64,000 nt of DNA from Acidobacteriota bacterium. Lineage in GTDB: Bacteria > Acidobacteriota > Holophagae > Acanthopleuribacterales > Acanthopleuribacteraceae. The notes under the pieces are model-generated. The model searched no databases, had not been told where the DNA came from, and saw only the letters and a program-made list of their open reading frames with translations. Location of the stretch: contig JACJWC010000010.1 in NCBI GenBank assembly GCA_020637335.1, forward strand, positions 62,001-126,000. The letters are read 5' to 3'. How positions within the stretch are numbered: position 1 is the stretch's first letter; every line of letters starts with the position of its first letter. Below, piece after piece: positions 25,020 through 33,443 of this stretch. The position numbers and the translations under genes were made by a program.

Positions 25020-25829
25020 ATGAGAGGATTCTGCATCTGCTGTCTGGCATTGGGCTCAGTGCTGGCACAAGACTTTGAAATTCTCTCATTGGGCACATTT
25101 AGTGCAAACAATGTGTCCCTTACGTTTGAGCAATACCGGCCTATTCGCCAGGTATTCCTGGACCGCTTTAAAACGGATGGCATTCAGGGCGATGTTAAAT
25201 TGCGCATTTTTGAAACAGAAGCGGAACTGGTCACCCAGTTGGCTCAAGGAAAAATCCACTTTGCACCTTTGACCCCCATCGGATATATGGAAGCCAAAAG
25301 GCGCATGCCGGATTTGGGTTTGGTGGGCGGAGAAATACGCGAGGGTTCCATGACCAAAAAGGGCTCTGTCGTGGCCATGAAATCCGTTTCGGTGTTCAAA
25401 ATACAGGACATCAAAGGTCGCAAGGTCGGACTCGGCAGCCCCGGTGATCCGTTTTACGACATTGCCCTGCGCGCTTTTTTGGTTGACCAGGGTATTAACC
25501 TTAAAGAGGTAGAATTCCTGCGTTTTGAAAACTTTCGCAAGATCCCAGAAATGTTGGAGGTTGGCCGCTGCCAACTAACCGTATTGCCGGACAGCGTGGT
25601 AAAGGCCAACCCAGAAAACTACCGAGTATTTGGTTCGGTAGAGGTACCGAATCGCGTATGGGTCGCACGCGGTGACCTTTTCCCCTATCAACAAGATTGG
25701 ATCCGCCAGGAACTTACCCATTTAACACCGGTCCAATTACAGGCCATTGAAATTCAGGGTATTGAAACCACTACAGATGCGATTTTTCAACCTTTTATTG
25801 GGTATCTTCGAAGCCTAGGCTACCTTTAG
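25020..25829 (+). CDS. PhnD-like periplasmic binding protein
   Basis: A 269-residue exported protein with signal peptide MRGFCICCLALGSVLAQ and the phosphate/phosphite/phosphonate-binding fold: LGTFSANNVSLTFEQYRPI, ELVTQLAQGKIHFAPLTPIGYMEA, and the ligand-loop region GRKVGLGSPGDPFYDIALRAFL. No permease or ATPase genes accompany it, so it may be a solitary sensor-type binding protein rather than a transporter part. GGGAGGG precedes the ATG. Ligand unknown. Confidence 0.72.
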   Translation: MRGFCICCLALGSVLAQDFEILSLGTFSANNVSLTFEQYRPIRQVFLDRFKTDGIQGDVKLRIFETEAELVTQLAQGKIHFAPLTPIGYMEAKRRMPDLGLVGGEIREGSMTKKGSVVAMKSVSVFKIQDIKGRKVGLGSPGDPFYDIALRAFLVDQGINLKEVEFLRFENFRKIPEMLEVGRCQLTVLPDSVVKANPENYRVFGSVEVPNRVWVARGDLFPYQQDWIRQELTHLTPVQLQAIEIQGIETTTDAIFQPFIGYLRSLGYL

Positions 25830-25847
25830 GGCCATCAAGGAGCGCTT

Positions 25848-26855
25848 ATGAATCACGGATTTGCAAGTTTGGTGCAGGGTGGTTCATGCGAACCCTTTCA
25901 TTGGGAAGCACGCCCGTTAGGCAGCCAGGAAGTAAGGATTCACATCACCCATTGCGGCATTTGTCATAGTGATATCCACCTGATTGACAACGATTGGGCC
26001 ATTTCGCAGTATCCGCTGGTTCCGGGCCACGAGGCCGTTGGCGTGATTGAGGAAGTCGGCAGCCAAGTCGATAGTTCACGCTTAGGTCAAAGGGTGGGTG
26101 TCGGCTGGCAGTCGCAATCGTGTGGTATTTGTCCGCAATGTAGACGCGGGCACGAGCATTATTGCGCCCAAAGCGAAGCGACCTGTGTTCACCGCCACGG
26201 CGGCTTTGCTCGTGACCTCGTGGTACACCAGCGATTTGCCATCAAGATTCCGGATGAGATTGCATCAGCTGAAGCTGGCCCCCTATTTTGCGGTGGCATC
26301 ACCGTCTACACACCCTTTAAAGCGCACCGGATCCAAGCCAATCAAACCGTGGGCATCCTGGGTTTGGGCGGTTTGGGCCATTTGGCCCTCCAGTTTGCAA
26401 ATGCTTTTGGCTGCCAAACCTATGCCTTTTCAACATCCGAGAGTAAGCGTGAAGAAGCCTTACGTTATGGTGCTGTGGATTTGGTCGGATATGGCTCAAG
26501 CACATTTCAAAAACTGGCTGGCCATTTTGATTTTTTGATCAGTACCGTTTCGGCAGACCTGGATTGGAGCCAAATCCTTAAGCTCCTGGCACCGGAGGGA
26601 ACCTTGATTTTAGTGGGCGCATCGCCAAAACCGCTAAATATTCAGGCCAGTATGTTAATTAATGGCGCGCGAAAAGTGGCAGGCAGCGTTATTGGCAACC
26701 CCATGGATATCAGTGAAATGTTGGCCTTCTGTGCCCGCTCTGGGGTGCGACCTCAAATTGAAGTTTTGCCATTTGCTCAAGTCAATCAGGCGTTAGACAA
26801 GGTGCGCCAAAATCAAGCGCGCTATCGCATGGTCCTGGGTTGGGATGTGACCTAG
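25848..26855 (+). CDS. Zinc-dependent alcohol dehydrogenase (MDR family)
   Basis: A 335-residue medium-chain dehydrogenase of the cinnamyl-alcohol/YahK type, reducing aldehydes or oxidising alcohols with NAD(P). Catalytic zinc ligands lie in THCGICHSD and GHEAVGVIEEVG; the structural zinc cluster is the four-Cys segment CGICPQCRRGHEHYC. The Rossmann motif is GILGLGGLGHLALQFA near residue 168. GGAG precedes the ATG. It ends tail to tail with the phosphatidylserine synthase gene, sharing CTAG. Confidence 0.92.
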   Translation: MNHGFASLVQGGSCEPFHWEARPLGSQEVRIHITHCGICHSDIHLIDNDWAISQYPLVPGHEAVGVIEEVGSQVDSSRLGQRVGVGWQSQSCGICPQCRRGHEHYCAQSEATCVHRHGGFARDLVVHQRFAIKIPDEIASAEAGPLFCGGITVYTPFKAHRIQANQTVGILGLGGLGHLALQFANAFGCQTYAFSTSESKREEALRYGAVDLVGYGSSTFQKLAGHFDFLISTVSADLDWSQILKLLAPEGTLILVGASPKPLNIQASMLINGARKVAGSVIGNPMDISEMLAFCARSGVRPQIEVLPFAQVNQALDKVRQNQARYRMVLGWDVT

Positions 26856-27721
26856 GCTTCCGGCGAATCGTCCACTTCCTCGGCCTCTGCTTCCAAACTT
26901 GCAGCGGGTGCAAAAAGCGGTTTGGAAAAACGCGTGCGCAGGGCACGTAGATACATCATGCAGAGGTAGTAAGTTGCAACCGCCGTCATGTAAACGATGA
27001 AATGCACGAAAATTAGGGAAAGAAATCCGCAAAATATCAGCATGTTAATTTTTTTACTACGGAATTTCTTAAACCAAAACGTTTCAAATGTGTCAAATCG
27101 AAGGTTGCTGATCATGGTGAGGCTTAAAATTAGGAGGAGGCCCACCGTGAATGGAAAAATATTTTCGAAACGGAACCATTCCGCATAACCGCGGCTCACT
27201 AAGTAGGGCTTGGTTTGAACCCATTCACTCAGCGCAGGCAGGACACTGATCGTCACGGCAGCCGCAGGAATCGGTAATCCTTGAAAGGCACTTTTTCCAT
27301 ATGTGGATGCGGTAATGTTGAAGCGGGCCAACCGAACTGCGCCGCAGACCATAAACAGGATCGGCAACAATAAATAGATCTGATCCATATTTTTTTGGTA
27401 GAGGTAATACCTGAAATAAATAAAGGCAGGTGCAACCCCAAATGCAACCAGATCGGCCATGGAGTCGTATTGGATTCCAAATTCGGAAGCAGTATTGGTT
27501 AAGCGCGCCACTTTCCCGTCGACCCCGTCCAAAAGGGATGCGACCATAACCAAGTAGCAAGCCTGAACAATGAACTCAGAGCCATCGCTGGCTTTCATGA
27601 TGGCAAACAAGCCGCAAATCATGGAAAAGCTGGTGATCAGGCTGGGAAAAATGATCTTCACATTGCGTTTTTTGCGCAAACCCAGGGTCCGCTTTTGGGC
27701 ATTTGGGTTATTCGGAACCAT
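26852..27721 (-). CDS. pssA: CDP-diacylglycerol-serine O-phosphatidyltransferase
   Basis: A 289-residue inner-membrane enzyme making phosphatidylserine from CDP-diacylglycerol and serine, the precursor of phosphatidylethanolamine. The CDP-alcohol phosphotransferase signature DG-x2-AR-x8-G-x3-D-x3-D is complete in LLDGVDGKVARLTNTASEFG followed by IQYDSMADL. About eight hydrophobic segments surround it, with a basic N-terminus and an acidic C-terminal tail. The ATG at 27721 (MVPNNPNAQKR) is chosen because longer frames run into the argS promoter region and gene on the other strand. No decarboxylase gene is adjacent. Confidence 0.9.
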   Translation of the reverse strand: MVPNNPNAQKRTLGLRKKRNVKIIFPSLITSFSMICGLFAIMKASDGSEFIVQACYLVMVASLLDGVDGKVARLTNTASEFGIQYDSMADLVAFGVAPAFIYFRYYLYQKNMDQIYLLLPILFMVCGAVRLARFNITASTYGKSAFQGLPIPAAAVTISVLPALSEWVQTKPYLVSRGYAEWFRFENIFPFTVGLLLILSLTMISNLRFDTFETFWFKKFRSKKINMLIFCGFLSLIFVHFIVYMTAVATYYLCMMYLRALRTRFSKPLFAPAASLEAEAEEVDDSPEA

Positions 27722-27790
27722 GCTCACCTGCTCGTGCGATAATCGAAACGTTCTGGCACTTTTAGCATACTTTCTGTCCAGGGAGAAATG

Positions 27791-27952
27791 GTGAAACCCA
27801 ATCAGCGCCATAAAATTGTAGGTGCTTTTTTGTTCGCAACTGGCCTGGCCATGTGGATCGTCGGCGCAATAATTAACCACGCGGGGATGAAGGCTTCGAG
27901 TATTATATTGGTCCTTTTGGGCATGGGAACCGCTGCGGTTTTCCGCCGCTAA
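27791..27952 (+). CDS. Small two-helix membrane protein
   Basis: A 53-residue open frame with two hydrophobic stretches (about residues 9-29 and 37-51) split by a short polar loop (NHAGMKAS), ending VFRR. GTG at 27791 is preceded by AGGGAG at good spacing; an in-frame ATG one codon earlier would be too close to it. It lies 18 bases ahead of argS and divergent from pssA. The small size makes it easy to miss; the ribosome binding site and membrane-protein composition support it. Function unknown. Confidence 0.5.
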   Translation: MKPNQRHKIVGAFLFATGLAMWIVGAIINHAGMKASSIILVLLGMGTAAVFRR

Positions 27953-27970
27953 GATCCTGGGAGGTTTGGT

Positions 27971-30067
27971 TTGGATTTTGAACAAAAGATCATTCAACAC
28001 ATCGAAAAATTGACGGCTGCAGAGGGGATTCCATCGCCATCCATTCTGGTCGAGATCCCAAAAGACCCCGAAATGGGCGACTTTGCTGTGCCGTGTTTCC
28101 ATTTTGCCAAAGCGCTGCGCAAGGCTCCGGCCCAAATTGCCAGCCACTGGGCAAGCCAATTAAGTGACGAAATTCAGCCGGAATTTTCGCAAGTCACCGC
28201 AGCTGGACCCTACCTGAACTTCAGCGTAGATTCCACATTTCTGGCCCAAAAGCTTGTTCCTGCGGTTGAGGCGGGGACCTTCCAAAAGGAACGCGAAAAA
28301 ACGCAAAACCGTTACATGGTGGAATTTTCACAGCCGAACACCCACAAAGCGTTTCACGTCGGTCATATGCGCAATGTGGCTTTGGGTGAGGCGTTAGTCC
28401 ACGCATTGAGGTGGTATGGTCATGATGTGATTGCCGCCAATTACATCGGCGACGTAGGCACCCACATTGCCAAATGCCTGTGGTACTACCTCAATTTCTA
28501 TAAAGGCGAAGTTCCAAGCGAGCACCGCGGCGAATTTCTTGGCGAAATGTATACCCGAGCAACCGAAATGCTCGATTTTTCCTTATTGAGTCGCTGCCCC
28601 ATACTGCATGTTGAAATTGTTCAGGTCCTGGGCATCACCCCATTGGCCGACCATAGCGGTAAAGCGCTCGTCCGCTTTCAAACCCAGGATGGCCAAAAAC
28701 AGGTGATTTGTGGCGGAACCCATTATGCGGTTGGCGATTATTTGGCCTGGGCAAAACCCGGGTCGCGCATCGAAGGTCGCTTGGTTGGGGAAAAAGAAAT
28801 TTTTGGCCACCTTAGCCAAGGCATGCTTTGCTCTGAGCGGGAGCTAGGTCTTTCAGATGATGGTATGAAAATGGCCCTTTTCCCAAAAGAGGCCGCAGGC
28901 ATGTCAGTTGCCGAATTTTATCGAGTTCCAGACGCCCTCGCGCCGGAAACACCCGTTGAAGCAGAAATCCTCGCGCGCACCGCGGCTGTGCAAAAAGTCT
29001 TACAGGACTTGGAAGCTGAGGAACCCCATATCCACCAGCTTTGGCAGGAAACCAAAGCCTGGTCGATGGATGAATTTATGCGTATTTACGATTGGGTCCA
29101 TTGCCAATTCGACCACATTTTTTACGAATCAGATGTCGGCGATGAAGGCAAAAAAATCGTCAAGGAATTTTATGAAAAGGGTGTCCTGGTCCGCTCGGAA
29201 GGAGCAATTGGCGCGGATCTGAGCCCGTACAATCTGCCCTTCCTCCTGCTCCTAAAATCAGATGGCACCGGCCTTTACGCCACCAAGGACCTGGCCTTGG
29301 CCCGCCGTAAATTTGAAGAGTTCGGCATCGACCACTCGATTTATGTGGTCGATACCTCCCAGTCGCTTCACTTTCAGCAAGTCTTCAAAACCCTGGAGCT
29401 GATGGGGTTTGAACAAGCTAAAGACTGTTACCACTTGGCCTATGGTCTGGTGGTTTTGCCCGATGGAAAAATGAGCTCACGCCAAGGCAATATCATCCTG
29501 TTAAGCCAATTAAAAAGCCAACTGACTCAAGAAATCACCCAGTCTTTTCTGGAGAAATATCGCGGTGAGTGGTCTGATCAGGAAATTGAAGCCTCCGCCC
29601 ATGCAATTGCCTTGGCCACCATAAAGTACGGCATGCTCAACCAGGACTCCAATAAAAACATCGTTTTTGACTGGGCCGAGTGGACCGCCAAATCCGGCAA
29701 TACAGGCCCGTACATGATGTATGCCTATGCACGCACACGTTCCATACTGCGCGAAGCCGGCTTTAGTCCCGAGAAGCCGTTTAATGCCTCTCTTTTAACC
29801 CATCCCTGTGAAAAGCAGGTCATGTTGGCGATGCTTCAATTCCCATCCGTGGTCCAACGGGTCGCACTGGAGTACAAACCCAATCTCTTGTGTCCCTATT
29901 TATTTAATTTGGCCAAAGAATTCTCGCGTATGTACGACAGTTGCCCGGTCCTAAAAGCCTCGAGCGAGGAGTTGAAATGGACCCGAACTCATCTGGTTCA
30001 GGCGGTTGGACTCATCCTGAAACAGGGTCTGGCCCTTCTGGGCATTCAAACTTTGGAACGCATGTGA
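27971..30067 (+). CDS. argS: Arginyl-tRNA synthetase with internal tRNA-binding (PheT/EMAP-II-like) domain
   Basis: A 698-residue class I synthetase for tRNA-Arg, about 120 residues longer than the usual 560-590. It has the N-terminal additional domain (1-110), the HIGH motif HVGHMRN at 129-135, IYVVDTSQSLHFQQVF near 457, KMSSR at 500-504, and a C-terminal anticodon-binding DALR-type domain (about 580-698). The extra segment lies at about 205-325, within the catalytic domain between these motifs, and looks like the N-terminal OB-fold tRNA-binding domain of PheT: VICGGTHYAVGDYLAWAKPG, then SQGMLCSERELGLSDDG. The frame is continuous. TTG start with GGGAGG six bases upstream. Confidence 0.94.
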   Translation: MDFEQKIIQHIEKLTAAEGIPSPSILVEIPKDPEMGDFAVPCFHFAKALRKAPAQIASHWASQLSDEIQPEFSQVTAAGPYLNFSVDSTFLAQKLVPAVEAGTFQKEREKTQNRYMVEFSQPNTHKAFHVGHMRNVALGEALVHALRWYGHDVIAANYIGDVGTHIAKCLWYYLNFYKGEVPSEHRGEFLGEMYTRATEMLDFSLLSRCPILHVEIVQVLGITPLADHSGKALVRFQTQDGQKQVICGGTHYAVGDYLAWAKPGSRIEGRLVGEKEIFGHLSQGMLCSERELGLSDDGMKMALFPKEAAGMSVAEFYRVPDALAPETPVEAEILARTAAVQKVLQDLEAEEPHIHQLWQETKAWSMDEFMRIYDWVHCQFDHIFYESDVGDEGKKIVKEFYEKGVLVRSEGAIGADLSPYNLPFLLLLKSDGTGLYATKDLALARRKFEEFGIDHSIYVVDTSQSLHFQQVFKTLELMGFEQAKDCYHLAYGLVVLPDGKMSSRQGNIILLSQLKSQLTQEITQSFLEKYRGEWSDQEIEASAHAIALATIKYGMLNQDSNKNIVFDWAEWTAKSGNTGPYMMYAYARTRSILREAGFSPEKPFNASLLTHPCEKQVMLAMLQFPSVVQRVALEYKPNLLCPYLFNLAKEFSRMYDSCPVLKASSEELKWTRTHLVQAVGLILKQGLALLGIQTLERM

Positions 30068-30163
30068 ATTTTTTTGCACTCACACATTAAAATTATGCAA
30101 ATAAAGAGGCAACACCCAAAGCGACGAACTCAAATTTCTATATTTTCTAGCCACTTAGCAAAA

Positions 30164-30179
30164 CGGCACAGCAATTGCC
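30164..30179 (+). promoter_or_regulatory. Candidate sigma54 (-24/-12) promoter of the pilin operon
   Basis: GGCAC (30165-30169), five bases, TTGC (30175-30178): exactly the GG-N10-GC spacing of the RpoN consensus TGGCAC-N5-TTGC, with only the first T replaced by C. Transcription would begin near 30190, leaving a leader of about 13 nt that still includes the GGGAGG site before the ATG at 30203. Confidence 0.6.
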
Positions 30180-30202
30180 TAGTGGACTTCGGGAGGGATC
30201 GT

Positions 30203-30796
30203 ATGAAAATACGAAAGCATGCTGGATTTTCGCTACTTGAAATTGCTGTTGTTTTAGCGATTATTACTGTAATTTCCTTTGCAGCGATTCGATCAACTCA
30301 AGCCGTTTTAAGACAAACCAATGTAGTCAGTAACCTTGTCGCCATCAAAGGTTCAATAAACAAGGCTCGCGCTTTTGCTTTACAGAATAGCGTGCCCGTC
30401 CTGTTTAACTGTCAAAATTCTCGCATCTATGCCGTAACGGACTTTGATCGGGACGGGATATTTGGCGAAGAAAACCGCGACTTGGTGATTGGTGAAGCAT
30501 TGGGAACGCCCGTGGAATTGACCTTTTCAGGCGTCGAGATGGTGTCCGACTCGGATTCTCGACTGGGTACCCTAGACCATTGGACGGGTTTGGTGAATGG
30601 GATTTCAGGCTTCCCCAATGACAGTTTCATCGTTACGCCTACCGGTCAGGTGTTTAGCCAAGCGGGTGCGCCAACCCAAGGCGCGTTTTTTGTCGCCAAC
30701 AAAGAGGAATTTTGTGGTGCGGTATTTGTAACCATGCTGGGTGAATTGAAGATGGCGATCAAAGAAAAGGACAAGAATTGGACATGGAGCGACTAG
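30203..30796 (+). CDS. Type IV pilus/type II secretion minor pseudopilin (FimT/GspH-like)
   Basis: A 197-residue prepilin-like protein. The leader MKIRKHAG is cut before FSLLEIAVVLAIITVISFAA, with the conserved Glu5 of the mature N-terminal helix. The globular part contains KARAFALQNSVPV, typical of FimT/GspH, and a C-terminal segment VTPTGQVFSQAG. It is the first of four adjacent pilin-like genes and would prime assembly of a pilus or pseudopilus. Start chosen at the ATG preceded by GGGAGG; the longer frame upstream covers the sigma54-type promoter. Confidence 0.88.
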   Translation: MKIRKHAGFSLLEIAVVLAIITVISFAAIRSTQAVLRQTNVVSNLVAIKGSINKARAFALQNSVPVLFNCQNSRIYAVTDFDRDGIFGEENRDLVIGEALGTPVELTFSGVEMVSDSDSRLGTLDHWTGLVNGISGFPNDSFIVTPTGQVFSQAGAPTQGAFFVANKEEFCGAVFVTMLGELKMAIKEKDKNWTWSD

Positions 30797-30798
30797 GT

Positions 30799-31290
30799 AT
30801 GAAAAAAGCATTTTCAATTGTCGAAGTGATGATTTCGCTACTAATCCTATTGATCGGGCTCATGGGACTGGCATTGGCTTTTCAAAAGAGCATCTATCAA
30901 ACCAACAGCAGCAAAAATGACAGCCAGGCCATGATGATTGCTGCAGCGATTGTCGATGCCCTTGAGGCGATGCCTTTTGACGATATCCCCAATGCAATTA
31001 CGAGCAGTGCCATTGCCAATGAACACTTGTACGACTATCAGGGCAACAAGGTCGGTGTCGGCAGCCCTGCGTATTACACGCCTGCTGTTTCCATCCTGAA
31101 TTCCACAGACAATTTTATTTTGGTCCAGGTCACCGTGAATTGGACGGGATGGTCCACTGAGGTTCAAGAAGGTGGCTTCGGATTGACCGCACCATCCAAT
31201 GCCTTCACCTTAGTAACGGCCATTTCGCAGCAATACGGCGATGATTTGCTGGCCGGCACCATAGGCGCTGGCTCAGGGGGCACACCATGA
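30799..31290 (+). CDS. Minor pilin, PilV/GspI-like
   Basis: A 163-residue prepilin-like protein starting MKKAFSIVEVMISLLILLIGLM. The leader is very short (MKKA before FSIVEV) with Glu5 present; the usual Gly before the cleavage site is Ala here. It begins two bases after the preceding stop, with GGAG inside that gene's end. The globular domain (about 60-150) resembles PilV-type proteins only loosely. It overlaps the next gene by ATGA. Confidence 0.8.
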   Translation: MKKAFSIVEVMISLLILLIGLMGLALAFQKSIYQTNSSKNDSQAMMIAAAIVDALEAMPFDDIPNAITSSAIANEHLYDYQGNKVGVGSPAYYTPAVSILNSTDNFILVQVTVNWTGWSTEVQEGGFGLTAPSNAFTLVTAISQQYGDDLLAGTIGAGSGGTP

Positions 31291-32531
31291 ACCGTCAAAA
31301 AGCATTCAGTTTGGTTGAATTGTTAATCAGTTTGGCCATTTCCATAGTGGTTCTTGGCGGTGTGATTGCTACCTTTTCACGCATGAACGAGGGCATCCGG
31401 AACGCCAACAAATCAAGTGATTTGACGACGGGAATGCGTGGGATCTTTGCCATGTTTCAACACGACATTTACATGTCTTCAAAAGGCTTCAGCGACCTCA
31501 ATGCCTACCAAATCCATTACAACAATTCCGCTGTAACCGGTGAAAATTATTTTTATTCCATAACGGGATTGACCACTTCACCCAGCTCGCAAGTAACCCT
31601 CCAATGGTTTGATTACAACATGGCGAGCGCCGATTCCAATCCGACTTATGCTGTGTTAACGGAGGATGGTAAAGCAGCCAGTTTTACCAGCAGCTTCCCT
31701 GCTCTGCTGTTCTGTTCAACTATCCTTGACGACCCCCGCCTTTCGACAATCGCACAAGGCGATGTATATGTAATTTACAACGGTGACCTTTTATATGAGT
31801 ACGACTGGACCGAGTTAAGGGACAATATGGACCCGACAACGGGACTGATTGATGAAACAGCCCACCCCATTGGGGCTGGCATTGTTGAGGTGGAAAGCGT
31901 TTCAGATGGCGTGATTCCCGATCCCTATAATGCTGGTCCGAAAGCCTTTAAAACCGCAAAGCGGGTCCAATTTAGATCCAGCGGCACTTTTGGAAATTCA
32001 TTTACGGTAAACCTGGGCACCCCTTATGTACCACCGCAACCCTTGGGCACCTACATGGCTGGAGCAGTTGAATCGCCATCCGCTTCGGGCAATGTGCGTT
32101 TCCCGCCTGACAGCTGGTTTGCCCGTAAAGTTGGAACGCTGGACACCTTCCATCGGGTGACCTATCGATTGGATAGCGACACCATCATTCGTACAGAAAA
32201 CAATCAGGACATGATCCTCAGTACCGAAATCTCCAATTTCCGCATCACCGTTGGGTTGAGCGATGCCACTATAACGGATGCCTGGACAGGCTCCGCCAGC
32301 AGTGATTCAAGCGATTGGGTAACCGATGAAAGTGACATGGCCAGTAGCTCGGTGGCAAAGGAGCTACTTGGGAAACACGCCTATGCCCTGCGTGTTGAAT
32401 TAGAAAAGCGATCCCTTTTTAAAGACACCAGCGACACAAATGCAGATGGCTCAGGTGGCGCCCTGAAGTCTCGCAAGATGTCACAAACATTTAAAGTAAA
32501 AAATGCGCACATTCCCCTCGCAAACAAGTAA
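31287..32531 (+). CDS. Minor pilin, PilW-like
   Basis: A 414-residue prepilin-like protein, MNRQKAFSLVELLISLAISIV, with Glu5 and a long hydrophobic helix. Ala replaces Gly at the processing site, as in the preceding gene. Size and order (FimT, PilV, PilW, PilX) match the minor pilin clusters of type IV pili. A large beta-rich globular part follows, including Ser/Thr-rich stretches near residue 340. ATGA overlap with the gene before indicates coupling. Confidence 0.82.
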   Translation: MNRQKAFSLVELLISLAISIVVLGGVIATFSRMNEGIRNANKSSDLTTGMRGIFAMFQHDIYMSSKGFSDLNAYQIHYNNSAVTGENYFYSITGLTTSPSSQVTLQWFDYNMASADSNPTYAVLTEDGKAASFTSSFPALLFCSTILDDPRLSTIAQGDVYVIYNGDLLYEYDWTELRDNMDPTTGLIDETAHPIGAGIVEVESVSDGVIPDPYNAGPKAFKTAKRVQFRSSGTFGNSFTVNLGTPYVPPQPLGTYMAGAVESPSASGNVRFPPDSWFARKVGTLDTFHRVTYRLDSDTIIRTENNQDMILSTEISNFRITVGLSDATITDAWTGSASSDSSDWVTDESDMASSSVAKELLGKHAYALRVELEKRSLFKDTSDTNADGSGGALKSRKMSQTFKVKNAHIPLANK

Positions 32532-32544
32532 AGGTGGTGGAAAA

Positions 32545-33261
32545 ATGAAAAACCTTCATAATCTCAAAAAAGGGAACACCATGGTTTTGGTGCTGCTTTG
32601 TATGCTCATTTTTATGTCAATGATCGTGGGTTTCACTTTTGATGCCCGTTCGCAAAGCATCTTTAATTCAGGCGCCAAATTGCATAATTTTTATCGGGTC
32701 TCGGCAGAACAAATTTTGCAGACAGAACGCTCAGAGATGTCCGCGTACTGGGTTACCCCCAACACGTTGGACAGTGGCGGAGGCGCGATCGCCGATGCCA
32801 TGCCTTCATGGCGCTTTGGCGGGCTGTTGCGCGGCGATTACAGCACGACCCCGACCCCTGGTAAATACGGCATGTTGTTGTCCGAAGGAGACGTTGAACA
32901 AAACAACGGTCTACTCAATCTGCATTACAAACTCTGGGTTGCCAATAACCCAGACGACCCGGCCTACCTGATGAATGGCATTTATGCTGTGGGTTATGAC
33001 GGCGCCGATGAATACGCAATCGTCGATCCCAATTGGGACACCGATGGAAAAGTTGTTTTAACCGTCGAAATGTTCGTAAATGATACCGCGACGGACCCTG
33101 TATTGGTTTTGTCCCATATGGTAGCCGTCAGCGGTGCTGAAATTGTTTATGCGGGAACCGAACCTGCGCAGGAGGGTGATGACTCTTCAGCCAATAATCA
33201 GGGAACAGGTTCCGTTGGTACAGAGGAGCTTAGTCTAAGCACCTCGCTTGCTCAAGATTAA
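32545..33261 (+). CDS. Minor pilin, PilX-like
   Basis: A 238-residue protein with N-terminus MKNLHNLKKGNTMVLVLLCMLIFMSM: a basic leader, Gly, then a hydrophobic helix without Glu5, as in PilX_N proteins. The ATG at 32545 has GGTGG upstream. Position after PilW supports the call. The C-terminal tail is acidic and Ser/Gly-rich. No PilY1-like gene follows within the operon, which ends at a strong terminator. Confidence 0.75.
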   Translation: MKNLHNLKKGNTMVLVLLCMLIFMSMIVGFTFDARSQSIFNSGAKLHNFYRVSAEQILQTERSEMSAYWVTPNTLDSGGGAIADAMPSWRFGGLLRGDYSTTPTPGKYGMLLSEGDVEQNNGLLNLHYKLWVANNPDDPAYLMNGIYAVGYDGADEYAIVDPNWDTDGKVVLTVEMFVNDTATDPVLVLSHMVAVSGAEIVYAGTEPAQEGDDSSANNQGTGSVGTEELSLSTSLAQD

Positions 33262-33365
33262 CCCAATACACGCCTGTTTTTTACACCGGCGGGCGCGTGT
33301 ACCCGCCACCATTGCCCTTGAGTTGTGTGGTTGTCACGCCTGTTTTGTTCCGCGCTCACAAGGGT

Positions 33366-33392
33366 GGGGCACCTCGTGTGCCCCTTTTTTTT
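33366..33392 (+). terminator. Rho-independent terminator of the pilin operon
   Basis: GGGGCAC, loop CTCGT, GTGCCCC, followed by eight T. Another hairpin without T run (GGCGGG...CCCGCC, 33288-33307) and two copies of ACGCCTGTTTT flank it in the same gap. Confidence 0.88.
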
Positions 33393-33443
33393 GCCTCCAG
33401 TTGTCCTTACAATAGTCAAAACGTTTCTCTCAAGGAGTTGCCC

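Noticed and set aside
27722..28159. N-terminal extension of phosphatidylserine synthase on the minus strand
   Set aside because: It covers the small membrane protein, the argS start and its ribosome binding site; the extra sequence does not resemble the family.
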